From assembly GCA_963976435.1 (NCBI GenBank), contig CAXBKQ010000013.1:56595-120594 (forward strand): 64,000 nt of DNA. Direction: 5' to 3'. The DNA comes from CAKZNE01 sp963976435 (lineage in GTDB: Bacteria > Bacteroidota > Bacteroidia > Flavobacteriales > Schleiferiaceae). The notes beneath the pieces are model-generated. The model was not told where the DNA came from, did no database searches, and was given only the letters and a program-made list of their open reading frames with translations. Below, piece after piece: positions 55,723 to 63,945 of this stretch. Both the position numbers and the translations under genes were made by a program. The stretch's first letter is position 1; every line of letters begins with the position of its first letter.

Positions 55723-56592
55723 TTATTGATTTTGCTCGAGTTTGAAAACCTTAGGACTTAACCCTGTATTTTTTTTAAAAAATTTACTGAAATTGGTTAC
55801 TTCATCAAAACCTAATTCAAAGGCAATTTCCTTAATGCTTAGCTTAGTAGTAATGATGTTCCGCTTGGATTCTAGCACTACGAAATTATCAATAAACACC
55901 CTTGCAGTAATTAAAGTAAACTTTTTTACAACATGATTTAAAAGCTTAGTGGATATCCCAAGCATTTTTGAATAGTCCTTTACATTTCGTGTTGTGGTAA
56001 ATTGATGTTCAACAAGATTCTTGAATGTTTTAAATATTTCTAGATGCCCAAGGTTATGGCTTCCAAAATCTTTATTCTTTTTTCGTCTTTCCAATTGAAG
56101 AAGATAGATGTTAATTAAAGAGGCATTAATATTTTTTTGAGTAATAGTGTTTTCTTCCTCTAATTCCTGCTTTAATTGATTTATGAAGGATTCACTTAGC
56201 CGGTATTCATTTGAAATAGGAGAGGAGAGATAGTGATTGTATAAATGAGAAATAAGGTTAATCGAAGACTTTGAAAAATAATTGAGAACAAAATCTTCTG
56301 TAATAATGACTAGATACCCTTCGTAACTAGGATTTTTTTGAAAAGAGTGTACCTGATCTTTAGCAATTTTTAGAACTGTTCCTTTCTTTAATTCATAATC
56401 CTTTAAATCTATTTGATGTTTTCCAGTCCCTTTGCTTACCAGTAATAATGCAAAAAAGGAAATTCTATGTGGATTAGTAGGTTTATGATCTTGAATTTGA
56501 GGAAGTTTTGCAAATAATTCTGTGAGATTGATCAACTCAAAATCCCTTGTTTTATCGCCTTTTTGAAAGCTTATGTTCGGTATGTTTTTCAA
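55723..56592 (-). CDS. AraC family transcriptional regulator
   Basis: 289 residues, TTG start at 56592. An N-terminal cupin-like sensing region (about 20-140; HQIDLKDYELKKGTVLKIAKDQVHSF) is followed by a C-terminal double helix-turn-helix (about 190-289) with the second-helix signature KLSIKEIAFELGFDEVTNFSKFFKKNTGLSPKVFK. The layout is that of Bacteroidota AraC regulators that sense small molecules. Its targets are unknown. It is 88 bases from the vWA lipoprotein gene and has no clear operon partner. Confidence 0.88.
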   Translation of the reverse strand: MKNIPNISFQKGDKTRDFELINLTELFAKLPQIQDHKPTNPHRISFFALLLVSKGTGKHQIDLKDYELKKGTVLKIAKDQVHSFQKNPSYEGYLVIITEDFVLNYFSKSSINLISHLYNHYLSSPISNEYRLSESFINQLKQELEEENTITQKNINASLINIYLLQLERRKKNKDFGSHNLGHLEIFKTFKNLVEHQFTTTRNVKDYSKMLGISTKLLNHVVKKFTLITARVFIDNFVVLESKRNIITTKLSIKEIAFELGFDEVTNFSKFFKKNTGLSPKVFKLEQNQ

Positions 56593-56680
56593 ATGGTTAT
56601 TTACTTTTTGTTTAAAACTGGTAAAGCTTTTATCATGATTTCGGAAAGGATAGCAATATCAAAGCAGGCAGCAAGGGGTA

Positions 56681-57754
56681 TTATTTGTTCAACATTATTT
56701 TCATAGTTTCAAATTTATAATTCGAATCAATAACTCTTATGATGTATATCCCATTTGGCAAATCATATAATTCTAAAGAAATATTATTACCACTATGATT
56801 CTCCTTTGAAACTAGCAAACCATTGCTGTCAAAAATTTGGACTTCATAATTATCGTCAATTTCAAGGTTGAAATTTAAATTTCCTTTTGAAGGATTAGGA
56901 TAAAAAGAACTAAGGATTTTTGATTTTTCAAATACTTTGGGTTCATGTGACCCTCCCAATTGGTCTTTTTGAGTTGAGGAAACAACTATAGGATAAAAAT
57001 TCATAATTATTTTGTCATTGGTGGCTTGAGCAATTACCTCAGATATTGAATATTCACTCAAAGGTTTTTCCAATGGTGGAGCATCACCGATTAAAACTAT
57101 CATTCTTTTATTTTCTGATTTCCAGAAGTTCTCCTTTAAACTTTGAAAGAAACCATCATAAACCGATTCTGGGTCATCACCCCCCCATGTCATTTCAATA
57201 TCATTAATAAACGTATTTGCTGACTCTAAATTAGTTTCAAAGTTTCTATACGTGTACCACTCTTCAAAGTCTGAATTTTTGTCTCCATAAAGGGCAATAG
57301 CAGTTCTTATATTCTCATATTTTTTTATAGAATTAATTATGTCACTTAAGCCTCTCTGAACATTGGCAATATCATCTTCCATGCTTCCAGTTTTGTCTAT
57401 CAGGAAAAGGATATCTGAATTATGAGTTGAATGTTTTTCAATGATATATTTAATTTCATTTGCAATTAAGTCTGAATTGACTAAAAGTATTAGTTCCCCT
57501 TTGGTTTTTTTTGCTAATTCAAAAAACTTATTGGTTGTATTTGAGTCAATGACTTCTTTGTCGAATAATGGCGGAAGGTAAATATGGACCTTATTGATGG
57601 AATCGAAAATCGCCATAATTGAATCATTATTCCTCTTTTGAATCTCGAAAATTTCTTTCTCCGTTAATTTTCTTTCTTTATCAATATTACATGAAGAAAA
57701 AAATAATGTCAGAAATAGGATGGGTATTAATCTAAGCTTGATTTGGATTTGCAT
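56681..57754 (-). CDS. von Willebrand A-domain lipoprotein with type A T9SS sorting domain
   Basis: 357 residues. The signal peptide ends in a lipobox (FFSSC, Cys22). A charged linker is followed by a vWA domain (about 113-265) with the MIDAS-type metal site DKTGS (D120, T122, S124), a D-WGGDDPESVYDGF segment and VLIGDAPP. The last 75 residues are a type A T9SS signal starting at YPNPSKGNLNF (Y285) and ending MKIMLNK. Lipobox plus T9SS signal is unusual, because T9SS cargo normally has a signal peptidase I site. A seven-G run lies in the codons for W190-G192. It starts 64 bases after the esterase gene, so they may share a transcript. Function probably surface adhesion or ion-dependent binding. 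Confidence 0.8.
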   Translation of the reverse strand: MQIQIKLRLIPILFLTLFFSSCNIDKERKLTEKEIFEIQKRNNDSIMAIFDSINKVHIYLPPLFDKEVIDSNTTNKFFELAKKTKGELILLVNSDLIANEIKYIIEKHSTHNSDILFLIDKTGSMEDDIANVQRGLSDIINSIKKYENIRTAIALYGDKNSDFEEWYTYRNFETNLESANTFINDIEMTWGGDDPESVYDGFFQSLKENFWKSENKRMIVLIGDAPPLEKPLSEYSISEVIAQATNDKIIMNFYPIVVSSTQKDQLGGSHEPKVFEKSKILSSFYPNPSKGNLNFNLEIDDNYEVQIFDSNGLLVSKENHSGNNISLELYDLPNGIYIIRVIDSNYKFETMKIMLNK

Positions 57755-57818
57755 TTTTCCTGTTATTTCCTTGTTTTATAAAATTGCCCATTATTTCTTT
57801 TGCATATTGTTGAAGGAC

Positions 57819-58748
57819 TTATTTTTTGAGTAAAAATTCAATAGGGATGTGGATTCTTTTTGCCCAGGATTTCTCACTATGATCTTCTCCTGGGAAATAT
57901 TCTGTCTTCCAATTATTGGAGTCAAATCTCTTCTCCTCCACGATTTCATCCACTTTCTTTTGAATATCTGGGTATAAGCTATCCAGGCTTTGATCGCCTG
58001 TATCAAAATATATTTTATGGTTTTTTGGATTTGGTAAATTCTGTTCTAAGTAGTTTAAGAAGGATTGAGGTATTGGATTATTATCAATTCTAAAAGTTCC
58101 TGGCCAATGGGTAGAGAGACAAGCTGCCCCTCCAAAAATATCGGGATACTCACATAGGGCATATATAGATATTAGTCCTCCCATGCTGCTTCCAGCAATA
58201 AAAGTATTTTCCATATCGGAATGCACAGAAAATTGTTTTTCTATATAGGGTTTTAATTCTTCAACAATAAATCTTAAATAATTATCAGATTGAGCTTGAA
58301 ACCTATTCTTTATTCCTACATGTGAATTTTTCAATTGAAAGGATAGGCTATCCTTCTCCTTTTCAGAAAGGGATTCAAAGGGTTTTTGAGGAAAGTAATC
58401 AGCATGTCTTGTGCTTCCTCCATTCCATATTCCCACTATTATAAACTGTTTAATGGAATCTGATGTAAGTAATTCTGTAGCTACTTCATCAAGCTTCCAT
58501 TCTTGTTTGTTCCAGGTACTTGTGGCATCATATAACATTTGCCCATCGTGCATATATAAAACAGCATATTTCTTTTGGGCTTTATATGATTTTGGTAACC
58601 ATACATCAATGTTTCTTGCGGTAATGTATTTGGATTGAAAACTGTCTATCCTTTCAATTTTACCATCACTAACCTTGGGCAGCGGGTTTTGCGCTTTTAA
58701 GATAGACGCTAAGACTATCAAAATGAGAATACTGATTTTTATCTTCAT
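57819..58748 (-). CDS. Secreted alpha/beta-hydrolase, putative esterase (PF00756-type)
   Basis: 309 residues with a signal peptide (MKIKISILILIVLASILKAQ). Esterase-D-like fold: ARNIDVWLPKSYKAQKKYAVLYMHDGQ, then the nucleophile elbow GSSMGG (S188) and CEYPDIFGG, the acid region DTGDQSLDSLYP, and the catalytic histidine in PGEDHSEKSW. Related periplasmic or secreted enzymes hydrolyse siderophore esters, acetylated sugars or feruloyl esters. Which one applies here cannot be told. No sorting domain is present, so it is probably periplasmic. It lies upstream of the vWA lipoprotein gene. Confidence 0.85.
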   Translation of the reverse strand: MKIKISILILIVLASILKAQNPLPKVSDGKIERIDSFQSKYITARNIDVWLPKSYKAQKKYAVLYMHDGQMLYDATSTWNKQEWKLDEVATELLTSDSIKQFIIVGIWNGGSTRHADYFPQKPFESLSEKEKDSLSFQLKNSHVGIKNRFQAQSDNYLRFIVEELKPYIEKQFSVHSDMENTFIAGSSMGGLISIYALCEYPDIFGGAACLSTHWPGTFRIDNNPIPQSFLNYLEQNLPNPKNHKIYFDTGDQSLDSLYPDIQKKVDEIVEEKRFDSNNWKTEYFPGEDHSEKSWAKRIHIPIEFLLKK

Positions 58749-58932
58749 AAACTCCTTGTTTCATCCATAAAGAACCGTAATTTTTTTAGATAAGCCGAGT
58801 AGGGCTAAGATGGGGATTTTGAACATTAAAAGCCAAAGAGAAAAAAACTACTAGGGGATTTAGTAATTGCGTCCTGCCTTCCCAATAAAGCTTAAAATGA
58901 ATATTTGCTAAAACTGCTTTCTGCCCTATGTA

Positions 58933-59319
58933 CTACTTACTATACTTTTCCGATTCTAATTTAATGATTTTAAAGGGCTTATGTTTTTTCCTGAAAAAAC
59001 CAATCACCTCATTTTCTTCAGGTTTGTCTATTGAATACTCTATTAAAATTTCGTCGCCAATGCTTTGAATTCCCTGCCTTTTTCCAGCTTTGAATTGATC
59101 GGTATAAATACTATCCTCCACTTCAAATTCATAAGTTACAAATTGCAATTGATATCCTCTTATCTTACGGGTCCACTCAACATTTACCACAGTCCCTTTG
59201 GTTTTCTCAGTCTTGCTAAAATCGAATAATGTCGGTAATTCAGTGTACTTAATCCCCAAATAGAAAATTAATCCAATAAAGAATATGGTAATTATGTAAG
59301 TGATGGTTTTCCTTGACAT
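58933..59319 (-). CDS. Small membrane protein with DUF3592-like domain
   Basis: 128 residues: an N-terminal membrane helix (about 5-25), then a beta-rich domain (TKGTVVNVEWTRKIRGYQLQFVTYEFEV, then DEILIEYSIDKPEENEVIGFF) with the layout of DUF3592. Same architecture as the partial gene at 1-636. Function unknown. ATG at 59319. Confidence 0.6.
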   Translation of the reverse strand: MSRKTITYIITIFFIGLIFYLGIKYTELPTLFDFSKTEKTKGTVVNVEWTRKIRGYQLQFVTYEFEVEDSIYTDQFKAGKRQGIQSIGDEILIEYSIDKPEENEVIGFFRKKHKPFKIIKLESEKYSK

Positions 59320-59380
59320 TGAATAGATTAAATTGATTTTTCCACTTTTTCAAAAGGTCCTTTAAGTCCCTTTGCTAATC

Positions 59381-59563
59381 TTAAAGATAGCCACTAGTAA
59401 TGGCTAGAACTACTAATTTTTTGATTTTATAGTCCAAGGATTTAAACCCCTTTAAAAGTCTACGATTTATTTTAGATTGTTCCTCAAATAATACCTGATT
59501 AGAACTAAAAGAAACCATGCTAAATCTAGCTTTCACAGTTTCAAATTCCTTAAAGTGCCTCAT
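59381..59563 (-). CDS. Possible small protein of unknown function
   Basis: 60 codons from an ATG. The codon choice (AGA, TTA, AAA, GAA) resembles neighbouring genes and the product (MRHFKEFETVKARF... ending ITSGYL) is amphipathic and basic in the middle. There is no recognised family, signal peptide or promoter box, so it may be spurious. It occupies the 319-base gap between the DUF3592-like gene and the four-helix membrane gene. Confidence 0.3.
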   Translation of the reverse strand: MRHFKEFETVKARFSMVSFSSNQVLFEEQSKINRRLLKGFKSLDYKIKKLVVLAITSGYL

Positions 59564-59638
59564 TTTATAAAAAAAATAGGCTAGGAATCAATGATTTGCC
59601 TGTTCAATAAATTGGATATTCAATTTCTCGCTTATAGC

Positions 59639-60046
59639 CTATAAATCCTTTTGTGCCTTCTGTTTTTCCTTTTTAACAATTACAAAACACAAAACAGCTG
59701 AAGTCAGTGTAAATAAAGTTCCTAGTACCAATTCCGCCATACTTTTTGAAAATAGATTGCCTAAAGTATTTAAAGCGAATAAGCCGGTAAAAATCCAGAT
59801 CATAAAATTGATTACTTTATTTTTTATTCCCTTCGCAAGTTGCCTGTATTTTATATACAAGACCGTTAAGATGAATACATTCAGCAGTATTGAGAAGGTT
59901 TCAAAAATTATCATTTCCTCAACAGACTTGAGCCTTCCTGCCCAAACTTTGTCATAGGGAATCTGCTCTGTTAGAATCAAAAAGTGAAAGATCAGAACTA
60001 TTCCAAGGATAAAAAACATGATGATTAAAGCTGTTTTCTTTTTCAT
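59639..60046 (-). CDS. Four-helix integral membrane protein of unknown function
   Basis: 135 residues with four predicted membrane helices (about 5-27, 44-66, 77-98 and 106-128) joined by short basic loops, ending KKEKQKAQKDL. No catalytic motif or known domain. ATG at 60046. It is not overlapping any neighbour and has no obvious operon partner. Confidence 0.55.
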   Translation of the reverse strand: MKKKTALIIMFFILGIVLIFHFLILTEQIPYDKVWAGRLKSVEEMIIFETFSILLNVFILTVLYIKYRQLAKGIKNKVINFMIWIFTGLFALNTLGNLFSKSMAELVLGTLFTLTSAVLCFVIVKKEKQKAQKDL

Positions 60047-60478
60047 TTTTAGAATAAAGTGTGATGGTTAATTTAAATCCTTTCCGAAAAAAGGGCTAGG
60101 CTCCAGTTTGTCAGTCCAATACTAAGTCTATTTCCCATTAAGTTACTAATCATTTTTTATCGGGGCTCATAAAAATCATCAATACTCTTTCTCCACAATT
60201 CCTTATCAAATGCAATTTCAGGCTGTTTGCTTAACAAAAGATTACAAGGATAATTAAGTTCTGAAATTTGAGAATTAATAAATCTTTTTTAGTCATTCAC
60301 CCTTTTTATGATAGTTCGGCTCTCCTCCATGTTTGTTAAGTTACATCCTTTGCACAAGTTAAAGATTGGACCTTAGACTAAATTTGTTTCTAAGCTTGTT
60401 GATGATTCTTTATTTCAAAATTGGCGAGTAGTTTTAGGCTAGGCACACTTTCCGCAAGGGCATTGCTTTTAAGGCTTA
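60047..60478. other. Non-coding stretch
   Basis: 432 bases with no credible open frame, hairpin terminator or known RNA. It is AT-rich and lacks strong repeats. Promoters for the flanking minus-strand membrane protein gene may lie at its left side, but none matched the consensus well. Confidence 0.45.
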
Positions 60479-61648
60479 TTAGCCTTCGTTTTTGTTTCCT
60501 TTTTTATAGTATTCGGTGTATTGAAGTTCTCCTTTATCATTATAGAAATACCATAACCCCGATTTTCTACCTTTTTTATCGTAGCACCCTCTGGCCTTAA
60601 CTTCTCCATTCCAGTAGTAGGACTTATAGATTCCACAGGGTAAATCTCCTTTTTCGAATAGCCCCTCAAATAGTAGAACGCTGTCTTTCGAGTACTCTTT
60701 GTAATAGTGAACGGCTTTCCTGTTATCAAGAAGCGCATTATACTTTTGTTTATAATCGAGATATTCTAATGCAGATAGCTTAGCTCCATTGACCGTGTAT
60801 TCTGTTTGCCCTTCATTTTCTATAATTAGCACTTTGCTGTTTCCTCCTACTTGTCCCTGATAGAAAGTTACCCTACTGTATTTACCCATGTATTGGCTTG
60901 TGTCATTTTTAGGAGCTTGAGTTTCGGTTTTAATCAGTTTGTTATCTTTAAAATATTGAATTTTTAAGGGTTCTGTTTTGGAATTTCTGAAACTTCGTTC
61001 AGTTAATTCTCCTTTTCTGTTTTGTCTAATTCTTTCATACTTTCCATTTGAACTTATATCTTGAAAATCAATGCTACCGTTTTTTCTTCCTGATAGGTAG
61101 TATGAAGAATCTTTTCTACTATCATGGTAGCTAAACCATTTGGGCTTGCCATTCTTGAAATACCAATAGCTATTTGTGTAGGAAAATATGTCGCGGCCTC
61201 TCAATTTAAGTTCTTTAGACTTTAAATTGCCATTAGAATAATAAGAATGTTTGATTAGCGTATCTGCCGAATAATTGGTTAAACTTGTTCTTAAGCCGGC
61301 CTTAGAAAACCAAATAAAGGTTCCTTTTCGAACATCAGAAGTAATGTTTTCATATTCTCCAACCATTTGAATTTTTCCAGAATTGTAAAAATCATAGACT
61401 TTACCAACAGATTCACCTCTGTCATATTCAATGAGACGATAATACTTGCTTTTTTCTTTTGGGCAATCTTTCCAATTCTTATCCAGAAATTCAATCCATA
61501 AGCCCTCTTTAAATCCATTTATAAGAATGTTAGTGACAATCAAGCTGTCGTTTTGATAGAATCGTTCTTGCCAATCAATAGCGGTGTCTATTTGAGCATT
61601 ACTCTTGTAGCTAAGGATAATTATTAATGAAAAGAGATAGGTTTTCAT
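60479..61648 (-). CDS. Secreted YwqK/MORN_2-type repeat protein
   Basis: 389 residues with a signal peptide (MKTYLFSLIIILSYKSNAQ). It contains MORN_2-like repeats: YDFYNSGKIQMVGEYEN, HSYYSNGNLKSKEL, WYFKNGKPKWFSYHD and, near the C-terminus, YYWNGEVKARGCYDKKGRKSGLWYFYNDKGELQ. Such proteins are often labelled 'YwqK family antitoxin' by homology, but there is no toxin gene beside this one and it is exported, so an antitoxin role is unlikely. It probably forms a beta-sheet ladder at the cell surface or periplasm. ATG at 61648. Confidence 0.78.
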   Translation of the reverse strand: MKTYLFSLIIILSYKSNAQIDTAIDWQERFYQNDSLIVTNILINGFKEGLWIEFLDKNWKDCPKEKSKYYRLIEYDRGESVGKVYDFYNSGKIQMVGEYENITSDVRKGTFIWFSKAGLRTSLTNYSADTLIKHSYYSNGNLKSKELKLRGRDIFSYTNSYWYFKNGKPKWFSYHDSRKDSSYYLSGRKNGSIDFQDISSNGKYERIRQNRKGELTERSFRNSKTEPLKIQYFKDNKLIKTETQAPKNDTSQYMGKYSRVTFYQGQVGGNSKVLIIENEGQTEYTVNGAKLSALEYLDYKQKYNALLDNRKAVHYYKEYSKDSVLLFEGLFEKGDLPCGIYKSYYWNGEVKARGCYDKKGRKSGLWYFYNDKGELQYTEYYKKGNKNEG

Positions 61649-61950
61649 GAATGAAGGCTAACAAGCCAATATATGCACCAGTAAATATATTCGTCTTATA
61701 GGTTTCCAACAAATCTAAAGGATTTATAATCATTTAAAACTCACAAAAAAAGGGCAATTAATGCTCCGATCGAATGTCTTAATTTTTTAAGGATTAGTTT
61801 GAGTCAGACTTTTGAGGAAGCATCCAATAATTCCTAAGAGGATTATTCTAAGCAAATTTTGAAAAGCCCTTTTTATTCCCTCAAAATTTTGATTATTAAC
61901 TATAAACTTATGGAGTTAAAAACATTTAAATCCAAGGGAGTTCCAACAAA
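61649..61950. other. Non-coding stretch upstream of the YwqK-type gene
   Basis: 302 bases. It contains a consensus-like -7 box for the downstream gene (see 61710-61717) and no credible open frame. Nothing else recognised. Confidence 0.45.
61710..61717 (-). promoter_or_regulatory. Possible -7 box for the YwqK-type gene
   Basis: Minus-strand TAGATTTG matches TAnnTTTG exactly, 61 bases upstream of the ATG at 61648. A weak GTTT lies at the -33 distance. Confidence 0.4.
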
Positions 61951-62253
61951 TTAATATCCTTTCCCGTAAAATTCAGAAATATCAAAATAATAGTAAATTT
62001 CTTCTCCATTTGATTTTTTATACTTGAGAATGTCATATGCTATCTTTTTTTCAAAAACCAAAGATTGACTTAGAAATTGGCAGTCAGGACAAACTTTTCG
62101 AACATAGGCATATTCAGAAGAAATACTTTTTGCAATAATGGCTTTCTCAAATGAACTCCCATCCCTTTGAACATTTCCAATATTTTTTGTTGAGGAACAA
62201 GATGCTATAATTATTAAGCAAATTAGTAAGCCAAATTTTTTTAATCCTTTCAT
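61951..62253 (-). CDS. Small lipoprotein of unknown function
   Basis: 100 residues with a lipoprotein signal peptide (MKGLKKFGLLICLIIIASCSS, lipid-attachment Cys19). The mature part has a C-P-D-C pair (VRKVCPDCQFL), which could bind metal or form a disulfide, and an aromatic C-terminus (IYYYFDISEFYGKGY). No domain recognised. Monocistronic by position. Confidence 0.6.
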   Translation of the reverse strand: MKGLKKFGLLICLIIIASCSSTKNIGNVQRDGSSFEKAIIAKSISSEYAYVRKVCPDCQFLSQSLVFEKKIAYDILKYKKSNGEEIYYYFDISEFYGKGY

Positions 62254-62376
62254 ACTGTTTCTGTTTTGATTTTTTAGTTTAATGTTTTAAGTAGACTGTC
62301 AATCTCTAAATGTATTTGCTCGATTTCTTGGGGGTATTTTTAATTTTTAAAAACGAAGTCACCCCTCAAAAGGTAT

Positions 62377-63447
62377 TTATTCAGGTTTACTAATTTCAAT
62401 ATCGTTTAAGATCATAGTAATATCAATCAGCATTTGGTTTAGGTACTTTCCATCATTATCATTAGAAACAATAATCAAAAATTTGTTTGGACTAAGTTGC
62501 ATTAGAAATTTAACTTCAACTCCTCCCAGGGATCCATTATGTCCAACAAATTTATAGCCTTTTCTAGGCTCATTAATTACAAATCCATAACCTCTTCCAT
62601 GTATTTCACTTTTGGATTCGACTTTGTTGGTGAATGCATTTTTTGTCTCCTCTTCGCTTAAAATAAGATTGTCTCGTAATGCTTTACTCCATTTATGTAA
62701 ATCATTTACAGTTGAAATTATGCCAATATCTCCTCTTGTATAAATTGGAATATCCCAATTTAAACCATCTTCATTTTCTCCATACAAATAGTTGGTATCT
62801 AAGAAATTATTATTTCCTAAAAAGGAGGTATTATTCATATTTAATTTGGAGAATATATTATCCTTTATGAAATCTTCGTACCTCGTGTTTGTGATCTCTT
62901 CAATGATTAGCGCAAGAATAACATATCCAGCATTGCTATATCTATATTTTGAACCGGATTTAAAAAGCAATGAGTCCTTTTGCATTAAAGTTTCTATTAC
63001 ATCATAATTATATAGGGTATCTGTCTCAGAAGGATAGTGATTTAAATAATCTGGTATTCCAGATGTATGTGAAAGCAATTGATGTATAGTTATGCCTTTT
63101 AAATAGTTGGGAAAACTTTTAAAAAATAGGGCTAGAGAATCAGAATACTCTAGTTCCTCCTGTTCTTTGAGCATCATGATGGCCACCGCTGTAAATGTTT
63201 TTGTGACAGAGCAAATATGAAATCGAGAATTTAAATTAATCGTCCTTTTGGATTCATAATCCACGTATCCAAGGGCTTTTTCAAAGAATAAACTATCATC
63301 AATATAGGCCTGAACTATTCCCCTAAAATCTTGTTCCTCAAAATATGAAATAAGCTGCCTTTGAATTTTATCTTCATGCTTCTCATTTTTGCAAGCGATA
63401 AATGAAAACATTATAAACAATAGCTTTAATATCAGATTTGGTTTCAT
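62377..63447 (-). CDS. Serine hydrolase of the beta-lactamase/class C family, lipoprotein
   Basis: 356 residues with a lipobox (FSFIAC, Cys19), so it is an outer-membrane or periplasmic lipoprotein. The three penicillin-recognising motifs are present: SVTK (80-83) with the acylated S80 and K83, YSN (170-172), and an HNG (303-305) in place of KTG, as in esterase-like members of the group. LLSHTSGIPDY and GRGYGFVINEP are also typical. It may cleave D-amino acid peptides or esters; resistance to beta-lactams cannot be assumed. ATG at 63447. Confidence 0.87.
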   Translation of the reverse strand: MKPNLILKLLFIMFSFIACKNEKHEDKIQRQLISYFEEQDFRGIVQAYIDDSLFFEKALGYVDYESKRTINLNSRFHICSVTKTFTAVAIMMLKEQEELEYSDSLALFFKSFPNYLKGITIHQLLSHTSGIPDYLNHYPSETDTLYNYDVIETLMQKDSLLFKSGSKYRYSNAGYVILALIIEEITNTRYEDFIKDNIFSKLNMNNTSFLGNNNFLDTNYLYGENEDGLNWDIPIYTRGDIGIISTVNDLHKWSKALRDNLILSEEETKNAFTNKVESKSEIHGRGYGFVINEPRKGYKFVGHNGSLGGVEVKFLMQLSPNKFLIIVSNDNDGKYLNQMLIDITMILNDIEISKPE

Positions 63448-63512
63448 TTTATTGACCTTATGGTTTTAATATACGCGGGTGGTTTTTTTTTGGGCCACAG
63501 GTTGGGGGTGTA

Positions 63513-63637
63513 TAGTGAAAGTTGTGATGTTTGAAGTTAAAAGTGTGATGTTTGAAGTGAAAAGTGAAAAGTGAAAAGTTAAAAGTGTGAAGTGTGAAGT
63601 GTGATGTTTGTGGTGAAATGTTTGAGGTGAAAAGTTC
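63513..63637. repeat. Simple intergenic repeat of short GTGAAAAGT/GTGATGTTTGAAG-type units
   Basis: Irregular tandem units such as gtgatgtttgaag, gtgaaaa and gtgtgaa fill about 125 bases. Apparent frames on both strands across this tract encode only repetitive TLHTFNF-like peptides and are not credible genes. Similar noise-like repeats are familiar between Bacteroidota genes. Confidence 0.8.
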
Positions 63638-63945
63638 GGGGTTCAAAGGATTTTTTTTATCCCGCTTTAATCGAATTGAGGTTTTTGTCATGGGTAGTGT
63701 CCTTCAGGGTTTTTTGTTTAATTTTTATTGGCTTCATTATTTTTTCTTTTTTCACATCACTAATTTCCATCATAGCACAAATGGTGTAATGCTCTCATTG
63801 CGTCTATGCATTGATTCCCCAAATGGTGGTTAAAACCAAATAAATGAATTTGGATAATTATTAATAGTGGGGTGGTGCATCAGTTATTGTCCTTGGTATT
63901 TGAAATGTTTCTTTTTTTCAAATAGGGTATAAGTCCGACTATTAA
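63638..63945. other. Non-coding stretch
   Basis: No credible gene. It contains two T-rich runs and sequence that could be a remnant of a mobile element next to the probable insertion-sequence end. Nothing else recognised. Confidence 0.4.

Noticed and set aside
55472..55729. 85-codon open frame between the palindrome and the AraC gene
   Set aside because: TTG start, no recognisable domain, no promoter box, and it runs into the antisense of the AraC gene end.
60479..61648. YwqK-type protein as part of a toxin-antitoxin pair
   Set aside because: It has an export signal and no adjacent candidate toxin; the antitoxin label comes only from a family name.
63458..63833. Open frames of 77 and 79 codons on both strands across the simple repeat
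   Set aside because: Their products are repetitive low-complexity peptides produced by the repeat itself, with no domain or regulatory signal.
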